64,000 bases of DNA from Amblyornis subalaris (GCA_018881555.1 JACAXG010000002.1:19028077-19092076); one strand, 5' to 3'; shown: positions 13,720-25,738, numbered from the stretch's first letter. Numbers and translations are program-made. The notes: a model not told the origin generated them from the sequence alone.

Positions 13720-14140
13720 AGTCTCCTATGAGGAAAAGCTGAGAGATTTGGGACTGTTCAGCCTGGGGAAGAGAAAGCTACAAAGATACTTTTGAGCTGC
13801 CTTCCAGTACCTAAAGGGGGCTGCAAGAGAGCTGGAGAGGGACTTTTTACAAGAGCATGTAGTGATAAGACAAGGGGGAAGGGCTTTAAATTNAAAGAAG
13901 GCAGCTTTAGATNAGATATTAGGAAGAAATTCTTCACTGTGAGGGTGGTGAAGCACAGGAACATGTTGCCCAGAGAAGATGTGGATTCCTCATCCCTAGA
14001 AGTGTTCAACACCAGGTTAGATGAGGCTTTGAGCAAGTTTAGTGCAAGGTGTCCCTCTGTCCATGGGGGGCTGGGGGGTTTGGAACCAGATGATATTTGA
14101 GGTCCCTTCCAAGCCAAGCCATTCTCTGATTCTGTGAAAG
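13720..14140 (+). mobile_element. CR1 LINE 3' fragment
   Basis: Plus-oriented CR1 3' region. It begins with the AGGAAAAGCTGAGAGATTTGG type block, runs through AGAAATTCTTCACTGTGAGG at about 13924, and ends with GGTCCCTTCCAAGCCAAGCC and a degenerate TCTGATTCTGTGA tail. Two isolated Ns lie inside. It is 5'-truncated and non-coding. Confidence 0.9.
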
Positions 14141-14884
14141 ACAGACAGGCCAGCTGAGATTAAATAAGAGCTTGGCCCTGAAAAGTAATTATTCCTGGTG
14201 AACTTTGAAGTCAAAGGCTTTCAACTGCTTTCAACCTAACAGGAGTAAGAACTCCCATCCTGGTATCTCAAATAACTGATGCCAAATTATCTGAGGTCAT
14301 GTAAAACATTCCAAACTTTGACATTTCATAAATTATCAGGTCAACTCTACAGACAGACATCTCCTTCTGATCCAGCTGGATAACAAGTAATTTAATTTAC
14401 CCACTATCTGTTGCCACCTGCTTCGGATGATTGTCACTTGCCAAGATTTACTGGGAGGTATCCCTGTTTTAGAACTCCACGCAGGAGAGTGCAGCAGTTC
14501 TCAGCTGTGCCACTCCACTCTCCTTCTGCCCTATCACTCACAGACATGAAGATGCATTCNTTCCACATGTGGATACAGCATCAAGTTTCCTCAGGATGTT
14601 CCCAATTGCTCTTCCCCTTGGGTGCTCCAGGACATGAGGCCAGCAGGAGACAACTCCTTACTGGAAGGAAGGAGCAGCTGAAGCTCTGAACTTGCTGTTT
14701 GCAGGAGGCAGTGTTCATTACTTTTAACAGCTAAGCTCTTTTTCCCTGAGGAAGACAAGACAAAATGAATCTCTTCAAGAGCTTTTGCTGGAGCTTCATA
14801 GGATAAGGCCCTGGAGGGAAGAGTGAGCCTAGGCAACCTGGTTAATATTCAAGGAGCACCTCCTCCATGTTCAAGAGCTGTCCA
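14141..14884. other. Intergenic, no gene seen
   Basis: Short unique-looking spacer between two CR1 fragments. No supported gene on either strand. Confidence 0.55.
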
Positions 14885-15165
14885 CACCAATGAGTAAGAA
14901 GTTAGGCAAAAATGCCAGGAAACCTCTGTGGATGAAAAAGGAGCTCCCAGCCAAACCCAAACACAAAAAGGAAGCATAGAGAAGGTGGAATCAAGGACAG
15001 GTGTCCTGTGAGGAATACAGAGACATTGTTCAAGCATGCAGGAATGAGATCCAGAAAGTTAAACCCCAGCTGGAACTGAAGTCAGTGAGGGATGTCAAAG
15101 ACAACAAGAAGTGCTTCTGTAACGGACAAAAGAAAGGCCTGGGAAAATGTGAGCCCACTGCTCCC
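14885..15165 (+). mobile_element. CR1 LINE internal fragment (ORF2, upstream of RT)
   Basis: Plus-oriented piece from the CR1 ORF2 linker region. The blocks GAAGGTGGAATCAAGGACAG, GAGGAATACAGAGACATTGT and GATGTCAAAGACAACAAGAA are characteristic. There is no CR1 3' tail, so this is an internal remnant, interrupted by stops. Confidence 0.8.
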
Positions 15166-17779
15166 TCCCTGCTACTGCACCATGTCTCATTCCATCATCT
15201 TAGACTAGACACAGTAAACAGAACAAGCTCTGTGGAAACAAAGCACCCCTTACTGTACCTACCCTTCTGTGACTGTGCTTTGTCTCATAGGGTTCCTAGG
15301 ATTTCCTTAGATAATGTTTAAGGAGTTCAGGAAAAGACAAAGGCACATAGGCAAAGGAAACAAGCTTGTCCTTTTTTTGTCTTTTTTTTTCCCCCTACAC
15401 CTATGAGCTGGTTTGGCTTGCAAATTCCTAACTGAGGAGGCTCAGCAATGAGCTGCAGGGAAACAGAAATCATCTTCTGTAATGCTATCAGTGAATTACC
15501 CTTGTCCTGGGCTGATTTACCTTTTGTAGCCCTGGATACAGCCAGAAACACATACTAGTCTCTTACAAGCTTTCTCCTGCATCTCTCTGCACCTTACAAT
15601 GCTGTATTATGGCATTTAGCCATTTCACGTGGAAACATTTTACTGAGTCTCTTCTAATATCCACAGGCAATCACCTTTTGTCACATCATTGCTTTTAGTT
15701 ACATTTCCAACTTACAATAAGCCTAGGAACTACAATAGCCGTCTCCTAAGGCAAATATTCAGCAAATAGTACAAAGGTTAAATATATGTAGTGTGTGTGT
15801 GTACATGTGATCTATTATAATTTTTTAAATGCTAAATTCTGTGGTTTTTCACTACCTAATACAAAAGGCTTTCAACCAGAGACACAATCTAAACAGACAG
15901 AAAAAATCACAAGAACTTAAACAAAGACTCTTATCTTACCCTGTGCTTTTACAAAACATTTAACCTTTTACTTAGATAGACCTGTGCCAGGGCCTCACAA
16001 AGAAAGTAAGTGTTCAGGAGAGAATGAAGAAAGGGCACTTCCCTCTTGCAAAATGATTGAGAAGCAATTCCAAACTTCAAGATAAAAATCAAAATAAAAT
16101 GAAAAAATGAGACAAAGCAGAAAGCCAGAATTTGTTCATTATGTGTTTCAGTGAAATTTCTCTGCTTTCTTGTAATGTCCCTTAACTGCAACAATGTTCA
16201 TTTGCTAAAATAGACAGTCCAAGCCACTAATATATGAACTTCCACAAGTAAAATTCGAAAACTACACGGCCCAAAGTCAAATATATTAATGTGCTTAAAT
16301 TGCAAGTGAACCCACGGAAACTAGTGCATCCATATTGTGTATGTAGATCTCAAACCTGATCATTTACTTTAAACTGACTGTTTAGTTCTCACTGACTCAA
16401 AATGACCTAAGTGCTACCGAGGTACAGGCCTCTGGCAGCATGCACACATAAATCTGTTCGGGCACTGACAGGACTGTTAGCTCAGAAACCCAAACTCTGG
16501 ATCCTCAAGACACGTATTTCCATATTTATCTCATCAAGCAGTTCAATCTCGCTAGCAGACTCTGAGAACGGGCTCTTTTAAGAGAGAAGTTGTTGAAATG
16601 CTCCTGCCAGGATATGAAAGGCCAAGGTAAACCACTAATGCCCACGGCAAATTNAGCCTGACAATGCGGTAATCTCTTCTAAAACACCTTTGGCACTAAT
16701 GCACCAAAAATTTCCCATCATCCAACTGCATGCCCTGAATCNCAATAACTAGAAGACTCAGATGACCCTGGATACTACATGGCGCTTAGGCTGATATAAA
16801 AGCAAACAAAGGTACTTGCTCCTTCACAGCAGTTCATGCCAGTCCATGATTTACACAGGCTGATCTGGCACACATTTACATTCCTGTAAGGGCTTTCTGT
16901 AGTTTTTAACTACATCACTTAACCTCCTCCCAGTTATAAAAAGAGAATGATGGTACTAATGTAACATTACAGTCAGTTATGACAATCAATTTAAAAAATA
17001 TATTCAGAATAGAGAGTTTATTCTGCTTTATTGAGGTCGAATTTTTTTTAAAACAACAATTTTATCTAAAGTCAGGAACACCTGTGCTAAAATGTGACTG
17101 CCAAGTATAATGATTAATAATGATTAATAAAGAGAAAACAGTAGTTAAAAATTGTTAAAAGGTTGGATTTACTGCACATGTACTCACGTTATACAGCATG
17201 AGATCAACTAGCTAAAGTTACCAATATTTACATACAGCTTTAAAAGTTAGAAGCTCATTAAAAAACCTGTATCAGAAATGCTGAAAGAGCTAATCAGCAT
17301 TTTATTTATCTATCTCCTTCTAGTGGCAGAACATGAAATCAGATACTCAAAAACTTATTTTTGTATCTTCCAAAACTCCTAAATACAGGAAATGATACAA
17401 ATTATTATTTTTAAATATCTGATAATTAACACTCGTAGTATACGAAACATCTGTTGAACAGCTATTATGCCCTGCAGTCAAAATACAAGCCTTTGCAATT
17501 TGCCTGGTGAAAAGGTAGCATGCCCCAACATNTTTTTCTGTATTTAGAACTAATCCAGATTTATAGGCTGTTTTTACTGCAGCAGTATGCAATATCCTAA
17601 AACAAGCTCTAATTGAAAATAATTAAAAATATGAAGCTTAACAGAAAATGAGATGAAGCCTAATGCTGCCTTCACAAAGAAAAACCCTGCTAAGCTTGAT
17701 ATTATTAAGATCAGTGATCTTAAGGAGAGATGCATTAGATCACACCTGTCTGCACATAGTTAAACACTTGATATGGTGC
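15166..17779. other. Intergenic, no gene seen
   Basis: AT-rich. It contains a small (GT)n patch near 15791-15803 and a duplicated AATGATTAAT word near 17109-17128. No supported gene. Confidence 0.55.
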
Positions 17780-18050
17780 AATGCTGACATTTATGTTTGT
17801 CTTACGGAAGTTGAGTAGAGGCTGGATGAAAATTTTCAGCAATCTCCCTTGTGAAGGTTTTTTATTTAACATTTTAATTAATGACTTCAACACAATGAGT
17901 AGGGAGACACTTTTTGGTACAAAAAAGGAAACAGCATATGGAAAGAAAACAGGAGAATTACGTTACAAAAACAGTATAAGACTGAGAACTATGAAATGCA
18001 ATGCTGTTGCAAAATGTGGAATATGTAAAATTTTCTTAAGAAAGGATGCT
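17780..18050 (+). mobile_element. Possible strongly decayed CR1 reverse-transcriptase remnant
   Basis: A plus-strand frame around 17845-17895 reads GFLFNILINDFN, resembling the LFNIFINDLD block that follows the CR1 RT active site. Flanking sequence is too diverged to align by eye. Chance similarity remains possible. Confidence 0.3.
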
Positions 18051-18057
18051 CTTTGAT

Positions 18058-18749
18058 GTTTGATCTTTGTATAGTTTCAAGAAGGGAGATTTAATCCCTG
18101 AAACAGAGAGCAGCTAACAAGCTCCAAGTGATGTCCAGGTGTTAGAATGACAAATTACTTGTGGGTAGAATTGCCTTAAGGTGTAAGGCCCGACATGTTT
18201 CAGTGATCTCAAACCTAGGGGGAGGTTAACAAATCCTGGGGAGAAGGATGTACCACAGATGGTGGGCACAAAGAATGGAGAATTTATGGGCCACAAGATA
18301 AGGAAGAAGCTAATAAACCCAACCCAGCAACCATGCTGAATCAGCCCTGACTGGGCAAAATGTAATTCCGGCTGGGGAATTGCTGACCACCAACTCACTC
18401 CGTGAGTTACCCAAGAAAACCCACAGCCTCGAAAGAAAAGAAAGACTGAGCATGGGACTAATTACCATGAGAAGTGAGAGAATCATCAACCGATAGAAGA
18501 CAGAGCACTAATTAATACGAGAACTACATAACTTGTAGCCAATGAATACTAATTCCTGTTTGCTGAAATGTATAAATAGCAAAAAGTTTTGATATGCAAA
18601 TTGATATGCTTGATTTGTGGAATTCCACAGAGCACCCAGGCTTGCAGAACTGAAAGAAAATAGTCAATGTCTCTCTTGAGTGTGTAATTATTGACTTATA
18701 TTGTAATTATTGTTGCACANTGGGTCACATCCAATTTTTGTGGACAACA
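18058..18749 (+). mobile_element. Solo-LTR-like element (endogenous retroviral LTR)
   Basis: The block has promoter architecture in the right order for an LTR: a GCCAAT box at 18538-18543, then TATAAATAG at 18571-18579, about 30 bases apart. It sits in sequence unlike its neighbours and has no genes. Candidate ends are a TGT at 18058 and an ACA at 18747-18749, giving about 690 bp, but I could not find a matching target-site duplication, so the limits are approximate. No gag, pol or env sequence was recognised next to it, which suggests a solo LTR. Confidence 0.45.
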
Positions 18750-19133
18750 AAAATGTTCTGCTCTTCTAAAGACATAAATTAAGATGTTATTTCAGAAGCC
18801 CAGAGGAATGCATTTGACGGGGTGTATTTGAAGCTGACAAGATAACCAGCAAGCATCATGCGAAGGACACAAGTGGTGGAAGCTGAATGTTTATTTTATT
18901 ACTTAATGAAACCTTTCTAAACCAATGGTCTACACCAGAAGCAGGCATTACACGTGTCGAGAATAAGATGTGTACGGTAGTCCTTTCTCAAAAAAAAAGG
19001 GGGGGGGGAGGGGGGAATGATGGATAATATGTTAGCGATCTCCCTTTTCCAGTACCACTTCTGAGATTCAAGAAAAACTTGCGGAGCGCTTGGGAGTGCC
19101 AAAAAGCAACTTATATTTGTCTTTTAGTACTCA
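18750..19133. other. Spacer upstream of the GTF3C6 CpG island, with a purine run
   Basis: No gene seen. Contains an A9 then G10-A-G6 purine run at 18990-19015. Confidence 0.5.
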
Positions 19134-19217
19134 GCCGAGGCCAGGGCGCCCGGGCTGGGACGGTGCGGCACTGAGGGAGGAGGCAAGCCGTGGAGGCGGG
19201 CGGGGCCGCTCCGCTCT

Positions 19218-19228
19218 AAGATGGCGGC
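19218..19228 (+). promoter_or_regulatory. YY1-type site AAGATGGCGGC
   Basis: Exact match to the long YY1 consensus, about 53 bases before the GTF3C6 start codon. YY1 sites of this form typically lie just downstream of the start site of CpG-island housekeeping genes. Its internal ATG also opens a short upstream frame (19221-19253). Confidence 0.6.
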
Positions 19229-19253
19229 GCGGGCCCCACGTGGTGCGCGCTGA
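19221..19253 (+). CDS. Short upstream open reading frame in the GTF3C6 leader
   Basis: ATG embedded in the YY1 site, ten codons (MAARAPRGAR), stop TGA at 19251-19253, 27 bases before the main ATG. Present in the mRNA only if transcription begins upstream of 19221. Confidence 0.35.
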   Translation: MAARAPRGAR

Positions 19254-19280
19254 GGCGGGTGCGGGGCGGGCGCTGGCGAC

Positions 19281-19343
19281 ATGGCGGCGGCGGCGGCCAG
19301 CGAGGGCGGGAGGAGCGGCGGAGCGGAGGAGGACGAAGTGGAG
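19281..19343 (+). CDS. GTF3C6: GTF3C6 coding exon 1 (residues 1-21)
   Basis: Starts at ATG 19281 with five codons for a MAAAA run and ends in phase 0 at GAG. The donor is GTTGGT, a weak match after the GT. Joined to exon 2 it gives an acidic EEDEVE-EQLV stretch matching the family. Confidence 0.85.
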
Positions 19344-22300
19344 GTTGGTGGATGCCGATACCGGGGCGCTTCCCAAACCCAGGGGAAGGGGCCGGCCCCC
19401 CGCGGGGCGTGTCCCGCCCGCGGGCCCGGCCCGGCTCTTCCCCTCTCCGCCGGCCGGCGCGGCTGGCAGAGAGCGGGGCCGCGGGGGCCGGGCACGGAGC
19501 GAGCGCGCTTCCCTGCGGCCGGCGCGTTTCTCTGTCCCCGCTGCGGTCCCGTCCCCAGAGCTGTGCGGTTCTGGTTCAGGCTTTCTGGAAAACGGCGTAG
19601 TCAGAAAGTGATTGTCCAGTTTCTGTCGCTTTCTGTCCCCATAAAATCGGAATCAGAGAAAGGTTTGGGTTGGAAGGGACTTAATCCAGTTCCAACCCCC
19701 TGCCATGGACAGGGACACCTTCCACTAGACTAGGTTGCTCAGAGCCGCATCCAGCCTGGTCTTGAACGCTGCCAGGGATGGGGCATCCACAACTTCTCTG
19801 GGGAACCTGTTCTGATGCCTCACCACCCTCACAGTAAAGAACTTAATTTCGATATCTAATCTAAACTCACCCTCTTTCAGTTTAAATGTTACTCCTTGTC
19901 TTATCACTCCATGCCGTTGTAAAAAGTCCCTCTCCAGTTGTCTTGTAGGCCCCCTTTAGGTACTGGAAGGCTCTGTAAGGTCTCCCCAGAGCCATACTGA
20001 CGTTCATTTTTCAAGAGTGAATACAGAGCTCCCTTCCTTGCTTGGAAGAAAAGGCCAGGAAATTCAGGTGTGAAAGAGGTGTCTTTTGGAGTAGTTGGTC
20101 ATTACATTTCCCTGGGTATTACAAGGTATTACATTCTGTCTTNTGACAAAATGCAGCGTAACTCCAATTTGGCGTCTGTTTAAGGTCTGGGTCTTCGTAT
20201 GCTCTTCTTATTTTTTTGGGGCTGCTTTTGGGAGGCCTTTTTTTTTTTCCTCTGAGTTCAGATATATCTGTTATAGCTGTACATTATAAACTTATCTTGT
20301 AGGAGCAACTGGTCATGGTGGAGCTATCAGGAATTATTGATTCAGACTTCTTAGAAAAATGTGAAAACAAGTGCAAGATTTTGGTGAGTGATTACAGCAC
20401 AATAGGAAAGGGGTAAGTNATTATGGATGTGAACAAGGGACTGAGGCTGCTTCTAAATTTCTTTACATTGATAACATTTAGATCAAATCTTTGATAGAGA
20501 ATTATGTGTCATATTTGGCTGCATGTTGTGGGTTTTCTTTCAGAAACAGCATAATGTCTCTGAATATAGTATTGTGTAAATATAAGGAACCTTTTTCAGA
20601 AGTATGTAGAAACTTGGACTAGCATCTACTCTGATTTTGAGGTCTAAGTTAATTTTTTCAAATTATATATTTCACACATTAAAAAAAAATATTGTTAATC
20701 ACCCTTCTTCAAAAAACTGGAATACAGCTGACAGGTAAAGCAAAATATTTCAGATTTGCATTGTATTTACAATGGGGTTTTTTGCAGATACGTCCTGGCA
20801 AGTTCAAGTCTTGTAAAGGATAAGTGGGTTTTAAGTATTTGGTAAACAGTTTTGGATGTTATTTGCTTCACTGTGAGGATATTGTAGGAATCTGGATTAC
20901 CTGTCCTGTTTCTTTTGAGTTTTTTAATCACTTTCTCTGTATAGGACAGATTTTATCTGCCCTTCAAAACNTATGTGGAATATGAGAGCTGTATAGATAA
21001 TATGAATACTATTGATTTGGAAATACTTTCTGAAAGTAGACCTTTACTATAGACTGAAAAATGGAAGAGAACATTTGAGTGTGCCACTGATCAGAAAATA
21101 TGTGAGTGCTATAGTCAGTTCTGAATGTCTCAAAAGTACAAATACAATCAAAATTCTTAAATTATCCATCTTTGGATGAATATGCATCCATATTATATAA
21201 GTATATCCAATATAAGTAGATTGGATTCCTCGATCTGACCTAATTCTCTTGAAATGTGTTACACACAGGATTCATTAGTGGTTGCTGAATGGCTTNATGT
21301 GCTTCGATACTGCTAATAGGATCTTTTAAATGTTGTGCTTTGAGATTCTCTTGTAATGTTACAAGAAAAAGTTTTAAGTATCCATACTGTGTCCTACTTG
21401 TATCCAAATCCACTTGTTCACAGAGTAAACACTCCCCGATATTTTTCACAACAGACAACTGTTGTTAAAAGCTTAATTAAAGATTCTGCTCTGTGTTACT
21501 GTTTAGCAAATTTTCTGTGATGCAGGTCACGTAAGGGGAAGACAGTCTCCAATGCTGCATAGTCCAAAAAGGAATGCAAATCAGACAAAGAAATAAAATT
21601 TTGAGTATAAAACCCCCTCAATGCTATTGCTTAGTACTGATGTGTTATTCTTTTTATTGATTTCTTGTAGAAAAAAAGAAAAAAACAGCCCACAAACTAT
21701 GTTCTATATGTTAGCTTAGTGTTATTGTTCTCAATTTATGCAGAAGAAAGAGAATACCAGAGCTTAAATTTTGTTGATCTTAGATATTTCCATGTTTCAA
21801 AAGTACAAGAGGAAAATTGCACAAATTCATATTAACCTGTGTGATGTTCTGTATTTTATGCAATTTATCACATAACGCTTCATCTTCCAAACTTTTGCAT
21901 GTCTTCTTCTCCTGAATAATTCTGATATTCACAAGGTACTATTCAAAGTAATTTTGCCTTAATTAGTGTATTCTCTTCAGACATTGATTTTTATCAAAAT
22001 GCAATATATAGGTACATCTTATATAAGAATAATAGGATCCTGATCTGTGTGTTTGGAAAACCTGTGCTGTAGAGGAAGGGAATGAGCTGATAGAAGTGCT
22101 TTCTTACTCTTCCACTCCTTGTTTAAAAATGAAATAGAAACCATTTCCAACTCCTTCACAATATATACATACAGTAATCAGAGGAGTTTCTGTGACCTGC
22201 AGTTGTGCTTCTGGTACTGATGTAATGCCTTATGCTGGACTTCGTCACCCTGTGTGTTTTCCAAAGGCTTTTGAAAGTTATTCCACTTTCTAGAACTTGC

Positions 22301-25300
22301 GTGAATTGAAGCTTAGAAAATAACATCTTCTTCATGCAAACACTTATACTTTTGTTAATTTGAAATGCAGGTTACATTAATCTCCTAGAAGAAATAACAG
22401 CACTTTTACTGTAACTTAGACCATTGGCTGCAGTTTGATCTAAATTTATTTTAACATACTAGAGCATTTTCTATACAGTTCTATACTAGGTTTTATTATG
22501 ACTGCTAAAAGAGTATTATCTGGTATATTTTTGTATTTAATATACTTAACACNTGTGATGAGGAATTGATGTAATCTGGATTCTGCTCTGTCTGTGTTCA
22601 CTGGTCTTACAGCGATAAATTCACCTGGGCTAATAGAGACCTGACATCTGTGCAATTCTGTCCTTTTTGTAGGGAATAGAGACAGAGAGGCCCATTTTAC
22701 AAGTGGACAGATATGTATTTGCAGGAGAATATGAAGGTAGGAAAAATTATGTGAATACAGTCTCTCCTTTTTCATGTGACCCAAAGAACTTTCTCAACAT
22801 CAGGTACTGCAATTGGTCCTGTGAGTTGCTGAAATTCTGGGTGGTTATATAACACCATGCAGAGCAGCAGCAGTCTATGTTCACTGCTAAATTAACCATC
22901 CATCCATGGTACTTCCTGGAAACTATGCCTGGAAACTGANTCTGGGATGCACCAGCTAGTATTTCAGCAGACAAAAATGTGGGACATAAAATGCCTCAAA
23001 GTAAGTGCTTGTTGTCTCCTGTGTAAGCTGGACTGACATGTTGTGCAATCTGTAGTTCTCTTGTTTGCCTTATGGTGACAACACTGGTCTGGAAGAAAAT
23101 GGTCTTTGTTTGTAGTGACTTCCAATGACTGTGGTACTCCTGTCTGATCCTAAGTTCCTTACCAGTGCTGGGCCTTTGTGNGGGACTGGAAGTCAGAACA
23201 TTCCCGGAGCTGGGCCAGTGAGCACAGTATCTGTAGCTGATATAAATTAGTCTCTAAAACTTTCTTGCTCTGTTTTTCATAGATACCTTGGGAACCTGTG
23301 TGGTTTTTGAAGAAAACACAGAGCAAGGTAATTGTGATTTGATGTTTTGTTCATTTTGGTAGCTAGGAAGGTTAAAAATATTTATCTTGTTTCAGTTGAT
23401 AGTGGAATTCACTTCAACGATTGGGGTTTGGGTGTTGTTTTTTCTCTCTTCTCTTCTTAGTAGATGCAGAAGGCAACCAAAAAGTACAGCTGAAATATAA
23501 GTGCCACACAGTGAAGAAGTTGAACATGACGCGGACCCTTCTGACAGAAAAGAAGGAAGGAGAAGAGAATGTTGGTGAGTGCTTCTGCTCTTATGCATGT
23601 GGATGTGGATCGATTATGCTTGGGAGTGTCAGCCTTTATTAAGTGTTTGATTCAAGAGCATGGAGGAAGCTAAACTGCTTCTTTAGGCACCAAATGTGTA
23701 CATTTAAATACAAAAGCTTAAATACACTTCTGATTAGTGCTGTCTCCGGAAATGGCTAGTAGGAAATTCCTACAAAAAAGTGTAAGAGCAGGGCAAACAT
23801 NTGCTGATGTTCCCTGGTATGTTCTTCTGTCATCTAATAGTTTTGAAATCAGAGATGTTTAGTAGTTCTTTGTTGATTTTGTTTTTTCCTACTTCCATCA
23901 ATTTTTCTAATGACTTTCTAATGAGTCTCTGTAATTGTTGAAAATCTATAATATCCTTAGTAAAAAGCTCCATGTTGTATGTACTAGAACTGAATTGTAC
24001 TTATTGAATTTACAGTTAAATGGAGTTAAATTTAACCTACTTGCAAAGACATACCTAGAAGACCATTCATATTGATTTTCATTCTGTAGGCAGAAGTCAG
24101 TGCTTAAATGTTTGCTTTATTTCAGTGGTGGTTTTTTTGTACAAAAAGGCAGTATTTTTACATATTCAAATATTGAGTATCCTACTATATATAGCAGTAT
24201 TCATTAGCAGTATCCTACTGCTTTTAGTTGCTCTTTTTCACTCAAGTCAGTGTTACTGTTTCATATTTTAAGAATATGTAGCCATTTTACATTAAACGTG
24301 AGAAGTCAGCAGGACACTGGTCATAGGAGGTAAAAAATGAAATGTCATCTAGAATCTAACCAAACATCAGCACTTCTCTCCATATAATTAAGTAGGTTAT
24401 ATTAAACTGAAACTATTATTGTAATAGCATAGGCAATATTAAATTGAAACTAGAGAATATTTTGCTTAATACAAAGGCCTTTTTTATTCTGTACCAGCAA
24501 TACTGATGATAATTGATGAAAACCACTTTGTTTCTGTACCACGACAGAAATTTAGCTTGTGCATACAAAGTAACTACAACATCTTGTGAATTGGCAACAT
24601 GTACTGTGAAAAATCAAAATGGGAAGGGAATCCCCATCTATTTGGGGTTTGTTTTAACCTGTTGATCCAACCTGTTGTTCCACTTGAGTAGAAGAGAGGA
24701 TACAAATTCTTGTACTATCTCTGTTGTCATTACCTATCATATTGCCAGGAAGTCTAATATTTAGATGAACAAACATTCTATTCTCTTCATTGCATTTGTG
24801 AAATATTTTATCTGCATTTTGATTTATGTTTAAGTTATTTTAAGAGTCTAAGGGTGGCATTAGACATCTAAATACAACAGGAAATGCCATACTGGATATG
24901 GATATACTTTTAGTCCTGTGTTGTGTTTCTGGCAATGGAAAGTAGTAAATGGGTATGTGAAAAATAATAGGAGAGGGACATATACATCTTTCTATCCAAA
25001 GTGGTTCTTTTACTTAGATGTTGGTCAGGCTCAGCCTAAATAATAGTGAACTTAAACTAAGAAAAACCTGTTGTTTTAACTCCTTTTGTCACTAATAGAA
25101 GTTTCCTTCTCTTCATCAGATGGAGTGGAGTGGTTGCAGATCAAGGACAGAGATTTTTCCTACAGCAGGCCTAATATGATTTGCAGTTTTCTGCGTGAAA
25201 AGGAAGATTCCGAGGAGTCAGCTCAGGCCCAAGATAAATTGACTGAAGAGTCAGAGGGAGAGGTGAGTGGTGAAGGAAATTCTGACAGGAATTGTGATCT

Positions 25301-25415
25301 GGAGAAGCAGCACACCTTGGAAATAGATGCCTCTCTTCCTGTGCCCGACAGCCCTGCTTCTGGGGCAGAGGAATCTCCTTCTGGAAATGTTGCCTTAGAG
25401 GATGTCCCTCCATGA
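19281..25415 (+). CDS. GTF3C6: General transcription factor IIIC subunit 6 (TFIIIC35), complete, 6 exons
   Basis: Small subunit of TFIIIC, the nuclear factor that binds the A/B boxes of RNA polymerase III genes (tRNA; 5S rRNA with TFIIIA) and recruits TFIIIB. Coding exons: 19281-19343, 20303-20383, 22673-22736, 23283-23327, 23461-23574, 25120-25415; total 663 nt, 220 residues, close to the roughly 213 I recall for the human protein. Phases join without a break and all introns are GT-AG. Recognition rests on near-identity to human in the core: VELSGIIDSDFL (exon 2), RYVFAGEYEDTLGTCVVFEE (exons 3-4), LKYKCHTVKKLNMTRTLLTE (exon 5) and VEWLQIKDRDFSY (exon 6). The start is the ATG after the YY1 element and gives an Ala-rich then acidic N-terminus as in mammals. 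The C-terminal third (from about residue 145) is acidic, low-complexity and poorly conserved, presumably disordered. RPF2 follows on the same strand 2.7 kb downstream. Confidence 0.95.
19650..19995 (-). mobile_element. CR1 LINE 3' fragment in GTF3C6 intron 1
   Basis: Minus-oriented CR1. From the left: a degraded 3' tail (AATCAGAGAAAGG), GGTTGGAAGGGACTTAATCC, CCAACCCCCTGCCATGGACA, then the CACCACCCTCACAGTAAAGAAC block and onward. It inserted about 300 bases downstream of the first coding exon, at the edge of the CpG island. Confidence 0.9.
20303..20383 (+). CDS. GTF3C6: GTF3C6 coding exon 2 (residues 22-48)
   Basis: Acceptor CTTGTAG, donor GTGAGT, 81 nt, phase 0 at both ends. Encodes EQLVMVELSGIIDSDFLEKC and on to CKIL, the most conserved N-terminal block. 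Confidence 0.95.
20384..22672 (+). other. GTF3C6 intron 2, no embedded gene seen
   Basis: AT-rich 2.3-kb intron, GTGAGT to TAG, without recognised repeats. A minus-strand frame at 22446-22784 overlaps exon 3 and is a chance frame. Confidence 0.7.
22673..22736 (+). CDS. GTF3C6: GTF3C6 coding exon 3 (residues 49-69 plus 1 nt)
   Basis: Acceptor TTTTTGTAG, donor GTAGGA, 64 nt. Encodes GIETERPILQVDRYVFAGEY-E, part of the TFIIIC beta-barrel region. Confidence 0.95.
23283..23327 (+). CDS. GTF3C6: GTF3C6 coding exon 4 (residues 70-84 plus 1 nt)
   Basis: 45-nt exon with acceptor TTTTTCATAG and donor GTAATT. Encodes DTLGTCVVFEENTEQ, matching the mammalian block. Confidence 0.93.
23461..23574 (+). CDS. 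GTF3C6: GTF3C6 coding exon 5 (residues 85-122 plus 1 nt)
   Basis: Pyrimidine-rich tract then TAGTAG at 23458-23463, a tandem (NAGNAG) acceptor. The first AG adds one Val (residue 85); using the second would start the exon at 23464 without it. Donor GTGAGT. Encodes the conserved CHTVKKLNMTRTLLTEKKEG core. Confidence 0.92.
23575..25119 (+). other. GTF3C6 intron 5, no embedded gene seen
   Basis: AT-rich 1.5-kb intron, GTGAGT to CAG. No snoRNA boxes or repeats were identified by eye. Confidence 0.7.
25120..25415 (+). CDS. GTF3C6: GTF3C6 last coding exon 6 (residues 123-220 and stop)
   Basis: Acceptor CTTCATCAG; stop TGA at 25413-25415. It opens with the conserved DGVEWLQIKDRDFSYSRPN block, one residue longer (extra Ser) than the mammalian FSYRPN I recall, then becomes Glu/Ser-rich and divergent. 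Confidence 0.93.
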
Positions 25416-25738
25416 TATCAACTCCGATATTTTCATTATTTCTTCGTGGAATTAATGGACCAGCTTTTACAGGCCGTAACATGATTTCCACTTTATCTGA
25501 GCAACTAATAGTGGAAAAACAGACATTGTGTTCTTGTTCATTGCTTTTGTGTTTGAATTATAGTGTGAAGGGCTTAAGTGTTTTTTAAAATTACTGACTG
25601 GAAATGTGTGTACCCCTACCTCAAAACTGAACAAGTGGAAATGGTTACGTAATTGAAAGAAACTCCTACCTTAGAAAAATGTTGATGTATTGTACAGTCT
25701 GGAACATTTTGTAAAAAGAAAAAAAGATCATTGTTTAA

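Larger units (their letters stand above)
19134..19560 (+). promoter_or_regulatory. GTF3C6: CpG island promoter of GTF3C6
   Basis: GC- and CpG-dense block in AT-rich surroundings, spanning the first coding exon. It has a perfect YY1-type element (AAGATGGCGGC, 19218-19228), a CACGTG E-box inside CCACGTGG (19236-19243), and no TATA box. This is the usual arrangement for a housekeeping gene with dispersed start sites. The exact transcription start cannot be read from sequence. Confidence 0.8.
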
